Source of the DNA: Alteromonas abrolhosensis
GTDB taxonomy: Bacteria; Pseudomonadota; Gammaproteobacteria; Enterobacterales; Alteromonadaceae
Length of the DNA: 64,000 bases
NCBI RefSeq assembly: GCF_001953635.1
Contig: NZ_MEJH01000005.1
Coordinates: 124,001-188,000 of the forward strand
Direction: 5' to 3'
This document shows positions 31,943-41,768 of this stretch, piece after piece. Every line of letters begins with the position of its first letter. The stretch's first letter is position 1. The notes beneath the pieces were generated by a model. That model saw only the letters and a program-made list of their open reading frames with translations, was not told the origin of the DNA and did not search any database. A program made the position numbers and the translations under genes.

Positions 31943-32157
31943 GGTCGTTCCTTTTTAATGCCTAAAAGTGATTCACAGCACTAATAATGCTATTTTTATT
32001 CCATGAATAGAGAACTTGTTAGCTTATGATTTATATCGAATTTTTCTAGTCGTTGGGGAAGCAGGAGTTAGGAGGAGAAAGTGACAACGCAAAATTTACA
32101 AGAATGTTGCCGATAAATTCACGGCGCATTGACCGCGAATTTATCGAATAAACCACA

Positions 32158-33510
32158 TTACACGCCTTGTGCGACCACGGCATCTGCCAATCGTCTGAAT
32201 GCTGCGATGTTGGCGCCTTTCATATAGTCAACGTAGTCGCTTGCGCCACTTTCAGATTTTCCTTCATTGACACAGCGCTGATGAATGCTTTCCATGATTG
32301 AATACAATTGTTCATCTAATGCGCTCGCGTTGCGTTGATTGAACATAGCGTTTTGGCCCATTTCTAAGCCCGACAACGCGACTCCTCCCGCATTCGATGC
32401 TTTACCCGGTACATAAGCGATTTTTGCGTCGGAAAAATGCGCTTGTGCGTCTTTGGTACAGGGCATATTCGCCCCTTCTAAAGCCATCTGACAACCGTTC
32501 TCTAGTAACAATTTCGCATCGTCTGCATGGAGTTCGTTTTGCGTAGCACAGGGTAGGGCAATATCACACTTTAAGTGCCAGGGCTTTTTATTCGCCACCC
32601 ATTTACCCATGCCTTCATTAGCCATATCTGTAAGGATGTTATTACGAGAAGCATGGTTGTCGATTGCCCATTTAAGTGCAGTATCTGTTATCCCTTGTTC
32701 GTTGTGCAGAAGTCCCCGGCTGTTCGACAGCGAAATAACTTTTCCACCTTTTTCTACGGCTTTTAAAGCGGCATGCAGCGCTACATTGCCGGCACCAGAT
32801 ACCGAGATCGTCTTCCCTTCAATTTGAGTACCTTTATGCTGACAAACCGCTTCTAAGAAGTAAATGAGTCCGAAACCCGTGGCCTCTGTTCGTACATAAC
32901 TTCCACCGAACTCTAAGCCCTTACCCGTTAGTACCCCTTCAAATTTGTTGTTTAGCCTACGGTACTCACCATATAGATAACCTATTTCCCTGGCACCTAC
33001 ATTGATATCGCCTGCAGGCACGTCGGTATTTGCACCAATATGCCGCTGTAATTCACGCATGAATGCTTGGCAAAATAGCATGATATCGCGATCTGAGCGG
33101 CCTTTGGGGTTAAAGTCTGAACCACCTTTACCCCCACCCATGGGCAACCCGGTGAGCGCGTTTTTAAAGCATTGCTCGAATGCAAGAAACTTAAGCACAG
33201 AGAGGTTTACGGTAGGGTGAAAGCGCAAGCCCCCTTTGTAAGGGCCCATGGCCGAATTGTGCTGCACACGCCAGCCTTGGTTTACTTCAATTTTTCCCTC
33301 GCTGTTCATCCATGAGACGGTGAAATAGATAATGCGTTCAGGCAGGCAAATACGCCTTACTATGTCAAACGCCTTATAATCTTCGTTCGCATTATATATG
33401 GGAACGATGTCTTCAAGCACTTCGTGTACTGCCTGAAGATACTCGGTTTCGCCTGCGAACTTCTCATTGAGAAAAGTATATATTTCATCAAAATTGCTTT
33501 TTTGGGCCAT
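32158..33510 (-). CDS. gdhA: NADP-specific glutamate dehydrogenase
   Basis: Assimilates ammonia by reductive amination of 2-oxoglutarate. The 450-residue protein matches the hexameric GdhA family (E. coli 447). The substrate motif PMGGGKGGSDFNPKG with the catalytic lysine, the DVPAGDINVG block, and the nucleotide fold (SVSGAGNVA) are present. It is 7 bases after the phosphatase/lipid-kinase fusion gene, so the two may be co-transcribed. Confidence 0.97.
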   Translation of the reverse strand: MAQKSNFDEIYTFLNEKFAGETEYLQAVHEVLEDIVPIYNANEDYKAFDIVRRICLPERIIYFTVSWMNSEGKIEVNQGWRVQHNSAMGPYKGGLRFHPTVNLSVLKFLAFEQCFKNALTGLPMGGGKGGSDFNPKGRSDRDIMLFCQAFMRELQRHIGANTDVPAGDINVGAREIGYLYGEYRRLNNKFEGVLTGKGLEFGGSYVRTEATGFGLIYFLEAVCQHKGTQIEGKTISVSGAGNVALHAALKAVEKGGKVISLSNSRGLLHNEQGITDTALKWAIDNHASRNNILTDMANEGMGKWVANKKPWHLKCDIALPCATQNELHADDAKLLLENGCQMALEGANMPCTKDAQAHFSDAKIAYVPGKASNAGGVALSGLEMGQNAMFNQRNASALDEQLYSIMESIHQRCVNEGKSESGASDYVDYMKGANIAAFRRLADAVVAQGV

Positions 33511-33517
33511 GTACTAC

Positions 33518-35146
33518 TTAATCCTTTTCTTTAAAACTGGTGAGCACGGTAAGACTGCGAGGGCACGCTTTAATAACCAGTGATTCGCCCTCATAGATCT
33601 CGCCGTCCACAGCATATGCTGTAGGTTTATCGAACGTTAAAGTAATGTTGGACGCGCGTTCATGGTGTATAGATTCTGATTGTTTTTTTGCTTCGGCTGG
33701 GCTCAATACCAACTCGGCCAAAGACGCAAACTGCCTGTCTGAACTGGGCTGTGGTAACAACCACGTTAAATCAAGTTTGCCGTCTGTAATGTCAGGGGGC
33801 TCTGCGCCTTGCGCAAGCGCTGTAGTCATTGGTGCCGCGTTAGCTATAACAAAGCTGGGTGTCTCTAGTGTTTCAGCGCTTTTTCCGTCAATTGCAACCT
33901 TGAAGGTCATATTCTCGTTATTTGAAATAGCGTTCCAAAGACCTTTGAGGTAGGCAAATTGGCCTCCCATGTTCTTTTCTTCACGGTCAGCGGCAGAGAT
34001 CATTTTCTCCTCAAAACCGACGGCGGCCACAAGTAACATCACATGGTCGTTACACGTTGCGGTATCGATATCCAGGGTATTACCTTCGATAATAATGTCG
34101 CATGCGGTACTTATGGGCATTACTTTGCTGATATATCCGTGCAACACCTGACTGAGCGCGTTTGCCGTACCAAAAGGGATAATGCCCATGGTAATACCAG
34201 TATTTACGAGAGCAGACGCAACTTCTGTTAATGTGCCGTCGCCGCCACAGGCGACGATAATATCAGCACCGTCTTTTTTGGCTTGCTCTGCCAGTGTCTT
34301 GCCATCTATATCTTCAGTGGTCTCTTTAACCGTAACTTTGAATTTTTCGTTTAGCCGAGACAACACGTCATCTCGGTATTGCTTCCATTTACCACCGCCA
34401 GCAACCGGGTTTACGATAAGCGTTAAGTCTTTTTGCAACGAAAGTAAGCCGCCATCTCTTACTTTTTGCAATGAAGCTAACTGTCGTTTATTAAGTCTTG
34501 CTGTTTGTCGTATTTGGTTAATTTCACGAAGAGCGTCATCTACAGTTAAATTAGGATTCTTTGCCAGCAAATAAGCGGCCACCACCAGCACAGAGCGTCC
34601 TCGTCCAAGTGCGCAGTGCACGACGACATTTTTGTTTTCAGATATCTGCTGGTTTAGCCAATTTATGGCAAGAAGCAGTTGTTCTGGAGTTGGGCTAGTG
34701 TGATCTAGCACCGGCACGTTTAAATACCGATAGTCTTCCTGATAAGCAGTCCAGTCTAAGCCATCGAATTCGGCGGTTACATCGAGAATGGCATCAATGT
34801 TGTTTTCATTTAATAGGCTAACGTGTTTTCCCGACATGCGGCAGGCAAGAAACAAGTTTGGCTCTATTTTCTGAAGCGGGGGGACTTTATCAGTTCTGCG
34901 AGCATACTCATTATAAAGCCATGAGCCCAGCAAGAAAGGCACAAAAACCCAGCGAATGTAAAAGGGAATTGACCCATCTTCGCGCTTACGGAAAAGACTG
35001 GGGTAATTAAGCAAATAGGCACTGCTGACTGCAATTAGCGAAAATGCTATCCAGCCAAACACCACTTTTAGCAATATCACAGGCACAGTTAGCGTTAACA
35101 CTAATGCCAACAATGCACCAAGTACGTAATACTTCACCATTTTCAC
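33518..35146 (-). CDS. Dual-specificity phosphatase fused to diacylglycerol kinase-like domain
   Basis: About 542 residues from a GTG at 35146, ten bases after AAAGGA; the frame is open to a TTG at 35179. Two or three membrane segments lie in the first 70 residues. Next comes a dual-specificity phosphatase domain with the signature HCALGRGRS (HCxxGxxRS). The C-terminal half is a diacylglycerol/sphingosine kinase domain with NPVAGGGKW, the catalytic GGDGTLTEV and PFGTANALS. It probably phosphorylates a lipid at the inner membrane, and the phosphatase may act on a protein or on a phosphoinositide-like substrate. It lies upstream of gdhA. Confidence 0.88.
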   Translation of the reverse strand: MKMVKYYVLGALLALVLTLTVPVILLKVVFGWIAFSLIAVSSAYLLNYPSLFRKREDGSIPFYIRWVFVPFLLGSWLYNEYARRTDKVPPLQKIEPNLFLACRMSGKHVSLLNENNIDAILDVTAEFDGLDWTAYQEDYRYLNVPVLDHTSPTPEQLLLAINWLNQQISENKNVVVHCALGRGRSVLVVAAYLLAKNPNLTVDDALREINQIRQTARLNKRQLASLQKVRDGGLLSLQKDLTLIVNPVAGGGKWKQYRDDVLSRLNEKFKVTVKETTEDIDGKTLAEQAKKDGADIIVACGGDGTLTEVASALVNTGITMGIIPFGTANALSQVLHGYISKVMPISTACDIIIEGNTLDIDTATCNDHVMLLVAAVGFEEKMISAADREEKNMGGQFAYLKGLWNAISNNENMTFKVAIDGKSAETLETPSFVIANAAPMTTALAQGAEPPDITDGKLDLTWLLPQPSSDRQFASLAELVLSPAEAKKQSESIHHERASNITLTFDKPTAYAVDGEIYEGESLVIKACPRSLTVLTSFKEKD

Positions 35147-35296
35147 GATTAACACATCCTTTGTAATTGGAAAAAGCAAACAGCCTATGCATCTATACTT
35201 ATGCTGGAATGTTTTCGTTTACTTTTGTAGTAACAGGTTTGAACTATCGCATTGCCAATAACGTATGCGTTGGTATTGAAAGTGTGAGCGTGTTAA

Positions 35297-35827
35297 ATGA
35301 AAAATAGTGCAGTATTGAAGGTAGTAAACTTTATATGGTTCCAAAGCATTTGGTGGCTGGTTATTTTATTTCAGAACCAAGCCGTGTTGCCTGTGTTGGG
35401 ATTAATTGCATTGTGGATTGCCATATCGCCTAAGCGCATAGAAGATATAAAGCTAATGAGCACGGTTTTTCTTCTTGGCACTGTAATAGATACCTTACTC
35501 ACTGTTAGTGGCTTGTTTATTTTCAACCAAACAGAAGTGCTCGTAAGCTTTTGGCCAATTCCTATTTGGTTAAGCCTACTTTGGGCCGCCTTTGCGGGTA
35601 CCGTTTACCATAGTTTAACCGCTTTCAATGGGCGAATAGCTATCGCTGCCGTAGCAGGAGCGGTGTTCGCACCGCTCAGTTATATCGCAGGTGCAGAATT
35701 CGGAGCGGTAGAGCTAGGCACGAGCGTAATGCTTTCTTATATCTTTATCGCGTTGGTGTGGAGTGTAGTCTTTCCGCTATGTTTTTATTTATCCAATCGT
35801 TTTGAGGCAAAACAGGCCCAAGCGTAA
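35297..35827 (+). CDS. DUF2878 family membrane protein
   Basis: A 176-residue hydrophobic protein with about five to six membrane segments. The N-terminal NFIWFQSIWWLVIL pattern and the later FWPIPIWLSLLWAAFAGTVYHSL match the DUF2878 family as I know it. Function is unknown. It is followed after 20 bases by a short-chain dehydrogenase gene. Confidence 0.8.
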   Translation: MKNSAVLKVVNFIWFQSIWWLVILFQNQAVLPVLGLIALWIAISPKRIEDIKLMSTVFLLGTVIDTLLTVSGLFIFNQTEVLVSFWPIPIWLSLLWAAFAGTVYHSLTAFNGRIAIAAVAGAVFAPLSYIAGAEFGAVELGTSVMLSYIFIALVWSVVFPLCFYLSNRFEAKQAQA

Positions 35828-35847
35828 ACGCAAGGAGTGTATTGGTA

Positions 35848-36552
35848 ATGACGAAAAACGTATTAGTTACCGGTGGTAACAGAGGCATAGGTCTAGAAAT
35901 AGTGAAGGGAATGCTATCTAAAGGCTATAAGGTGCTGATGGGGTGTCGAGACGAAGAGTCGGGCCTTGAAGCTAAAAAAGATATTGTGGGTGGGGATCTT
36001 CATATCATCGAAATGCCACTTGATAACGAAACGGCAATCGTTGATGCATTTGTACGTGCTGAAGCAGTGTATGGACCTATCGATATACTCATCAATAATG
36101 CAGGCATTTTAGATGATACCGATTGGAAGGACGTGAATTCCGAGACCTTTGCTAAGTCAATGCAAGTTAATGTGAATGCGCCCCTCACACTCATTCAGCA
36201 GACGCTACCTCAAATGATTGAACGGGGCTTTGGGCGTATTATTAATATAAGTTCTAGTTACGGCAGCTTTGCCGAGGGTTTGAAAGGACCATTGTGCTAT
36301 GCCATATCCAAGGCGGCACTTAATGCGCTTACCGTTAAGATGGCAGCTGTAGTTGACCAAGCTGCTGACGGCAAATCGCTCGATGTCACGGTTAATAGTA
36401 TGACACCAGGCTGGGTACATACCCGAATGGGGGGAAGTGACGCACCTAGGCCCCCTGAGGAGGGGGCAGATACCGCAATATGGCTTGCGACAATGGAAGA
36501 GGGCGGCCCTCACGGAAAGTTCTTGAAAGATAGAGAGCCAATTGAATGGTAG
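35848..36552 (+). CDS. Short-chain dehydrogenase/reductase
   Basis: A 234-residue classical SDR. I use the ATG at 35848 because AAGGAG lies ten bases before it; the TTG at 35842 is too close. The cofactor motif is TGGNRGIG, and NNAG and the active-site Ser (NISSSYG) and Tyr/Lys (CYAISKAA) are intact. The sequence resembles carbonyl reductases. Substrate unknown. It probably forms a two-gene unit with the DUF2878 gene. Confidence 0.85.
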   Translation: MTKNVLVTGGNRGIGLEIVKGMLSKGYKVLMGCRDEESGLEAKKDIVGGDLHIIEMPLDNETAIVDAFVRAEAVYGPIDILINNAGILDDTDWKDVNSETFAKSMQVNVNAPLTLIQQTLPQMIERGFGRIINISSSYGSFAEGLKGPLCYAISKAALNALTVKMAAVVDQAADGKSLDVTVNSMTPGWVHTRMGGSDAPRPPEEGADTAIWLATMEEGGPHGKFLKDREPIEW

Positions 36553-36613
36553 CTTAGTTATTCGAGCTACCATTACTTGGATTAGCTCAGTCTTGTCTAA
36601 AGAACCGCATGTA

Positions 36614-37444
36614 TTACAGCGAGAATCGCTCTCTTAGAAAGCGTGCGATTCCGTCTTCGTCATGATGGCCAATAACTGATGTGGCAGCGTCTTTGATGTA
36701 AGGCTTTGCATTTGATGGCGCATAGGCCTCGTCAGCCAATTTAAACATGCTTAAATCGTTATCGCTGTCACCAAATACAATAACGTTACTTGCGTTTAGT
36801 TGATTGCGTAACAACTCTACAGCACTGCCTTTATTCGCAAGGTTGTGGTGCACATCCATCCAACGATATTCATCACCTTCAATTGCTGGGCCTGAATAAG
36901 CGATTAAACCTTCATGCATGTTTAACTGCTTATACATATCATAAACGAGCGGTGCATCGCCTATCATACTTATATTAGTAATATGCGCATTTGCGGGTAG
37001 CGACTCAATAGAAGCAAGGCGAGCTTTAGTGCGAGAAAAATACTTCTTTATTAAGTCATGCTCTACCTGATGCTTAGGAGAAGAATGGTAAATTACGTGT
37101 TCATGGTTAGGGCTTTCCATGTTCACGGTATTAATGAAAGGCGTAATATTGTTTTGTACAGCGTGTTCAATAATGAGGTTTACTTCACTGGGGGCCAGCA
37201 AATTCTCTAACGTCAATGCATTTCCTGACGGGTCCCAAATGGCCACACCATTGTTGTAAATATGAGGGAGTACAAATGACTGACCTTTAAGCACAAACTG
37301 TGCTGAGTGCATGGTTCGGCCCGTTGCTACCGTAAAGGCGATGTCTCTTTCGCCAAGTAGGCCCAACGTTTCTTTAGTGAACGAAGATATTTCAGATGAC
37401 TTATTTAATAAGGTCCCATCTAAATCAAAAAATATTAAATCCAT
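36614..37444 (-). CDS. HAD-superfamily Cof-type hydrolase
   Basis: A phosphatase of the Cof/YbiV group, 276 residues from the internal ATG at 37444; the open frame extends 57 bases upstream, but the aligned family start is MDLIFFDLDGTLL. Motif I is DLDGT, motif II is in VATGRT, and the C-terminal block is GDSDND LSMF. A cap domain lies between. Such enzymes dephosphorylate sugar phosphates or cofactors such as FMN or PLP. Confidence 0.9.
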   Translation of the reverse strand: MDLIFFDLDGTLLNKSSEISSFTKETLGLLGERDIAFTVATGRTMHSAQFVLKGQSFVLPHIYNNGVAIWDPSGNALTLENLLAPSEVNLIIEHAVQNNITPFINTVNMESPNHEHVIYHSSPKHQVEHDLIKKYFSRTKARLASIESLPANAHITNISMIGDAPLVYDMYKQLNMHEGLIAYSGPAIEGDEYRWMDVHHNLANKGSAVELLRNQLNASNVIVFGDSDNDLSMFKLADEAYAPSNAKPYIKDAATSVIGHHDEDGIARFLRERFSL

Positions 37445-37492
37445 ACAATTGGTGCCTAGTCTCTCTTGCAAAATGACCGCAGACCAAACGAT

Positions 37493-37530
37493 AAAGGGCA
37501 ATATACGTCTTGGTCGTTATATTGCCCTTT
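37493..37530. repeat. 13-bp perfect inverted repeat
   Basis: Arms 37493-37505 and 37518-37530 pair perfectly around a 12-base loop. It lies just upstream of the HAD gene and downstream of the convergent-oriented neighbour's stop. The T tracts are weak, so it is either a poor terminator of the 37626-38216 gene or a structured leader element. Confidence 0.5.
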
Positions 37531-37625
37531 TGCTTGTTACGTATCAGTGAGTTTGGTACATACCTTAACAATACCTTACCACATTCTACATTTCAGCAGC
37601 GTTTCAAATAGTGTAATTAGTCGTA

Positions 37626-38216
37626 CTACCTAATAGATTCAACTACTTTGTCTGAGTGCTGCTTCAATAGCTGTGACACCTTAGAAGAAGACTGAGATTT
37701 TTTAAGATTAATCACTAACGCTACTTTACCGTATCTAACCGCATGTCTTACTGTTTGGATCACTTCATTTCTATCAGGGCGTAACCCAATTAGACCCGCA
37801 ATGAATAACCCAATGAATAGGCCTGGACTAATTAATGCGATGTAAGTAAACAAAGGATTTTGTTGGGTAAGGGCAGGGCCAAACTGAGTTAGTAGAAAGG
37901 CGGTAATCAGCCCTAGCACAACGCCAATAGAACCAAGAAGTAAATGCGACGACCACATACTCTTACCAATAGAGGCGCTATTGCGCTCAAGCTTTTCGCT
38001 CATTTTAGGATCGCCAGCTTCGATTATCTCAACTTGCGACGCCTCTACAGACGTGTTGTCTTGTACTATTTCCAGTACTTCCTGGACTTTCTGTTTAGAA
38101 GGAAACACAGCGGCAACTTGCAATTCGCCGTTTGATACAACGTTGGCTCTAAAATTTTCATGCTCATTGCTGTTAGCGCTTTCTGAAACTACCTTATTCG
38201 AACTTTGAACATTCAT
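37626..38216 (-). CDS. Two-segment membrane protein of unknown family
   Basis: A 196-residue protein that I do not recognise. The N-terminal 90 residues are polar and hold a ferredoxin-like pattern (ELQVAAVFPSKQKVQEVLEIV). Two membrane segments follow (about 93-113 and 125-145, with a GLFIGLFIAGLIG stretch). The last 50 residues repeat a polar strand-helix pattern, ending KVVESIR. The layout recalls small stress-response membrane proteins that act on levels of envelope stress. It is a single gene between two intergenic regions. Confidence 0.7.
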   Translation of the reverse strand: MNVQSSNKVVSESANSNEHENFRANVVSNGELQVAAVFPSKQKVQEVLEIVQDNTSVEASQVEIIEAGDPKMSEKLERNSASIGKSMWSSHLLLGSIGVVLGLITAFLLTQFGPALTQQNPLFTYIALISPGLFIGLFIAGLIGLRPDRNEVIQTVRHAVRYGKVALVINLKKSQSSSKVSQLLKQHSDKVVESIR

Positions 38217-38761
38217 CTTTAAATCCTCGACTTCTAACTTGGACTCTCTAAATCAATCGACTTCACTTAACTTCAACGGCAATCGATAAATGTTGAGGCC
38301 CTGAAATTAAATGTAACTTGGTAACCCTTACTTAGATTTATTCAAGTTGTATTCCTGTGAGGGACACCAAACGCTTATACTTTCGTTTAAATTGAAATGT
38401 TGGTTGTTCTATCTATATGTAATTTATGGTTATTTTAGGAACGTTAAATATGGTTTAGTAAGCACGAAACCCCAGTTTGTTGGGATTTTACCCATACACG
38501 TGGCGGTTTCGCGCACCTTACAAATAGAGCGAGTGGTAGTCTTTGTGAGAATTTTACACATGCTGTGAAAAATCGTTACAGCGTATGCTCTTCATTGTTC
38601 AGAGAATCCTCCACCGTATTAGAAGCGGGTTTGAACGTTGTGATCATTTCTTAGCAATTCAATGTAAGTTTTATTTATGAATTAGCGGTTTTATTCTTAT
38701 GTTCTGCGTAGCTTCTAATTTGTTTACGGGAGAGAACAATACCCCCTAGAGGATATTTTTA
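38217..38761. other. Intergenic region with no assigned gene
   Basis: 545 bases between the membrane-protein gene (-) and the topoisomerase gene (+). The AT-rich sequence holds only a 73-codon frame (38347-38568) with no ribosome site and no resemblance to a protein. A CCCCA/TGGGG hairpin near 38470 lacks a T tract. Promoters for both neighbours must lie here. Confidence 0.4.
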
Positions 38762-39871
38762 TTGAATAGTTCCTTTACTGGTGGGGCAGAAGTGGCGAGA
38801 GAACTGGCGAAAGAAGTGGAGTGTATGAAACGGACTAAAGGGTATTGCAACGTTTATTCAGATGATAGCCATCTATCGATAAAGCGAATGGCGTGCGGGA
38901 ATAAACGATTTTACTATCGCTACGTTAGCGGAAAAAAAGTGACAGGCGAACGTGTGCTTAAGCGGATTAAAAAGCTTGTCATTCCGCCTAATTGGCGAGA
39001 TACCTTTATAAGCCGTGACAGTAAAGCCAGTATTCAAGCAGTCGGATATGACGAGAAAGGGCGTAAACAGTACATCTACCACGATAAATGGCACGAGCAG
39101 CAGCAAGTAGAAAAATTTGAGCGTTTGGTTGCCTTTGGTAATGCACTTCCTGAATTCCGTGAGCACTGTCTATCATTAATTTCACAGCCAACATGGACGC
39201 AAGAAAGAGCTTGCGCGCTGGTGTGCCTGTTGCTCGATTACACAGGTGCTAGAGTTGGCAACGCTCAATATAGCAAGGAAAATAACACATATGGGTTAAC
39301 TACATTACGGCGCAAGCATGTACAAGCGCAGTGTGACGATAGTGTTGAACTTGCTTACATTGGTAAGCACGGCAAACCAAGAACACTAAAAGTAAACGAC
39401 CCTGAGCTTGCTTCATTAGTTTGTGACTGTGCGCAACAACAGGGTTACTGTTTATTTCGTTATCAAGATGAGAATAATCAATGGCACGACGTAACGAGCG
39501 AAGACGTTAATGCGTTCATCCACAAAGAACTAAGTGAACAGTTCAGTTGTAAAGACTTTCGAACGTGGGCATCAAGTCGATTTGCACTAACAAACCTGCC
39601 CAGTGTGTATGAACAGATAGCAAACTCCAGAACCAAGAAATGGGAGAGTACGTTAAGTAAGTGTGTTGCAGCAGAGCTAGGCAATACTCCCACCGTTTGC
39701 AGGAAATATTATATTCATCCGAAACTATTTACTGTGAAAAATGACGAAAAGGCGTGTGAGAAGCTAATTAATCGGGTTCGCTCGCTACATAGTGAAGATT
39801 GTACGCAACTTACCCATTTACTGCCTGTAGAAAAGCTTCTTTTGGATGTTATTTCGTCTGAGTGCGCGTAA
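38762..39871 (+). CDS. DNA topoisomerase IB (eukaryotic/poxvirus type)
   Basis: Relaxes supercoils by a single-strand break with a 3'-phosphotyrosine. The 369-residue protein has the small N-terminal domain, then the catalytic core with ARVGNAQY, TYGLTTL, KDFRTW and the tyrosine block CRKYYIHP (catalytic residue Y317, with Y316 adjacent). The start is a TTG nine bases after GAGG; an ATG at codon 22 is the alternative but has a tight ribosome site. TopIB is scattered in bacteria and is not an essential core gene. No operon partner is seen. Confidence 0.9.
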   Translation: MNSSFTGGAEVARELAKEVECMKRTKGYCNVYSDDSHLSIKRMACGNKRFYYRYVSGKKVTGERVLKRIKKLVIPPNWRDTFISRDSKASIQAVGYDEKGRKQYIYHDKWHEQQQVEKFERLVAFGNALPEFREHCLSLISQPTWTQERACALVCLLLDYTGARVGNAQYSKENNTYGLTTLRRKHVQAQCDDSVELAYIGKHGKPRTLKVNDPELASLVCDCAQQQGYCLFRYQDENNQWHDVTSEDVNAFIHKELSEQFSCKDFRTWASSRFALTNLPSVYEQIANSRTKKWESTLSKCVAAELGNTPTVCRKYYIHPKLFTVKNDEKACEKLINRVRSLHSEDCTQLTHLLPVEKLLLDVISSECA

Positions 39872-40089
39872 CAAAGTATTTTTAATGAAAATGTTTTAGC
39901 TGATAGTAAAGTTGCTGCTTTCCGCGCCTTTTCAGCTAAAGTTAAATTGTTTCATAAATGACTTGGTGTTTTTAAGTTATTGAATATTAGTGGTAATTAT
40001 AAATTTTGTTAACGTAATATGCTGTGAAACATGGTTGGTGCTAATTTAAACATAAGTGCCAGCTAAACGATGTTGTTTAAAAATTGCAC

Positions 40090-40117
40090 TTGAAATTTTT
40101 TGTCAGATCCTTATATT
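40090..40117 (+). promoter_or_regulatory. Probable sigma-70 promoter of putP
   Basis: TTGAAA at 40090-40095 and TATATT at 40112-40117 are separated by 16 bases, about 120 bases before the putP ATG. The surrounding 366-base gap (39872-40237) contains no other feature that I can support. Confidence 0.45.
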
Positions 40118-40237
40118 GTTAGAGCTCTAATGATTACTGTTCGATTCAATATTTGCTGAGCGAATTGGGTTGGCAAAGGTTGAACGGCATTTTCATTTAC
40201 GAGTTTTCGAAGAGCAATAGAGGAAATAACGAACGTT

Positions 40238-41752
40238 ATGCCAATGGAAAGTTACCTATCACTAGCCGTGTATTTTATAGCGATGTTAGGGATAGGGTTG
40301 TTTGCTTACCGACAATCTACCAGTGATATATCTGGATACATTTTAGGAGGGCGACAAGTAAGCCCTCAAGTTACCGCACTGTCTGCGGGTGCGTCTGACA
40401 TGTCAGGTTGGATGCTGATGGGCTTACCAGGAGCAATGTACTTAACCGGTTTTGACGCGGTCTACATCGCAATTGGACTGGTAGCTGGTGCGTTAGCTAA
40501 TTACGTATTAGTAGCACCGAAGCTTCGCGTTTATACCGAAGTAGCGAACGACTCGCTTACTGTGCCTGAGTTTTTTGCCAAGCGGTTCAACACGCCGAAC
40601 TCAAGCTTGCGCATTGTTTCAGCGGTGATAATCGTGCTGTTTTTCACGTTGTACACGTCAGCCGGGTTAGTTGCAGGTGGTAAGTTGTTTGAAAGCGCAT
40701 TTTCAGTCGATTACCAGTTAGGCCTGTTTATTACGCTGGGTGTAGTGGTGTCTTATACATTACTCGGTGGTTTTTTGGCGGTAAGCCTTACGGACTTTGT
40801 GCAAGGGTGCATTATGTTCGTGGCATTGGTACTAGTGCCAATTGTAGCGTTTACCGAATTCGACAGCGTATCGCAAATGACAAGTGCCGCTTATCAATCT
40901 GTACCGAATTTTTCTGAATCGTTAGAAACGCTAACGATTGTCGGGTTGTTATCTAGTTTGGGCTGGGGCTTAGGCTATTTCGGACAGCCTCATATTATTG
41001 TCCGTTTTATGGCAATTCGCTCTGTTAAGGCAATTGGAACAGCGCGAAATATTGGTATGTCGTGGATGTTAGTGACCATTATTGGGGCACTAGCAACAGG
41101 CTTTGTGGGCATTGCCTATGCTAATCAGTTTGGCCTGGCCGTCGACGACCCTGAGACGATATTTATTATCTTCTCACAATTGCTGTTTCACCCACTTATT
41201 AGTGGATTTCTAATGGCCGCTATTTTAGCCGCCATTATGAGTACAATTTCGTCGCAGTTATTAGTAAGTGCGAGCTCTCTGACCGAAGATATTTATCGCG
41301 TAATGGTAAATAAAAAGTCACCGAATAAATCGCTAAGCGAAAAGCAAACCGTAACAATTGGTCGTTATGGTGTAGCGGGAGTTGCCGTAGTTGCACTGCT
41401 ATTGGCCATGGATGCGTCGAATACAATTTTATCTTTAGTAAGTAACGCTTGGGCAGGTTTTGGTGCTGCTTTTGGTCCGTTAGTACTGTTTTGTCTGTAT
41501 AAAAAGGACCTAACAGCGAAAGCGGCAATGGCTGGCATGATTAGCGGTGCGGTAACCGTACTGTTTTGGATATACGCGCCAGTTCTCGCTGACGGTAAAA
41601 CGTTAAGCAGTGTTATTTATGAAATTATTCCAGGGTTTGCTGTGAGTACGCTAACGCTATATATGGTAAGTCGTTTTAGCGAAGATCCATCGACAAATGT
41701 TCAGGCAACATTTGCGCAAGCCAGTGAAGAATTAGCGAATCAACAATCTTAA
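40238..41752 (+). CDS. putP: Sodium/proline symporter
   Basis: Takes up proline with Na+. The 504-residue sodium:solute symporter family protein has about 12-13 membrane segments. The family signatures are GGRQVSPQVTALSAGASDMSG (N-terminal, with the Na+ site serines), and later GLGYFGQPHIIVRF. The next genes, proB and proA, make proline, so uptake and synthesis are linked, which fits osmoadaptation in a marine cell. proB follows by 16 bases. Confidence 0.95.
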   Translation: MPMESYLSLAVYFIAMLGIGLFAYRQSTSDISGYILGGRQVSPQVTALSAGASDMSGWMLMGLPGAMYLTGFDAVYIAIGLVAGALANYVLVAPKLRVYTEVANDSLTVPEFFAKRFNTPNSSLRIVSAVIIVLFFTLYTSAGLVAGGKLFESAFSVDYQLGLFITLGVVVSYTLLGGFLAVSLTDFVQGCIMFVALVLVPIVAFTEFDSVSQMTSAAYQSVPNFSESLETLTIVGLLSSLGWGLGYFGQPHIIVRFMAIRSVKAIGTARNIGMSWMLVTIIGALATGFVGIAYANQFGLAVDDPETIFIIFSQLLFHPLISGFLMAAILAAIMSTISSQLLVSASSLTEDIYRVMVNKKSPNKSLSEKQTVTIGRYGVAGVAVVALLLAMDASNTILSLVSNAWAGFGAAFGPLVLFCLYKKDLTAKAAMAGMISGAVTVLFWIYAPVLADGKTLSSVIYEIIPGFAVSTLTLYMVSRFSEDPSTNVQATFAQASEELANQQS

Positions 41753-41768
41753 GGTTAAAAAGTTTATT

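Noticed and set aside
38347-38568. 73-codon frame in the gap before the topoisomerase gene
   Set aside because: Begins without a ribosome site, and the peptide has no domain-like pattern.
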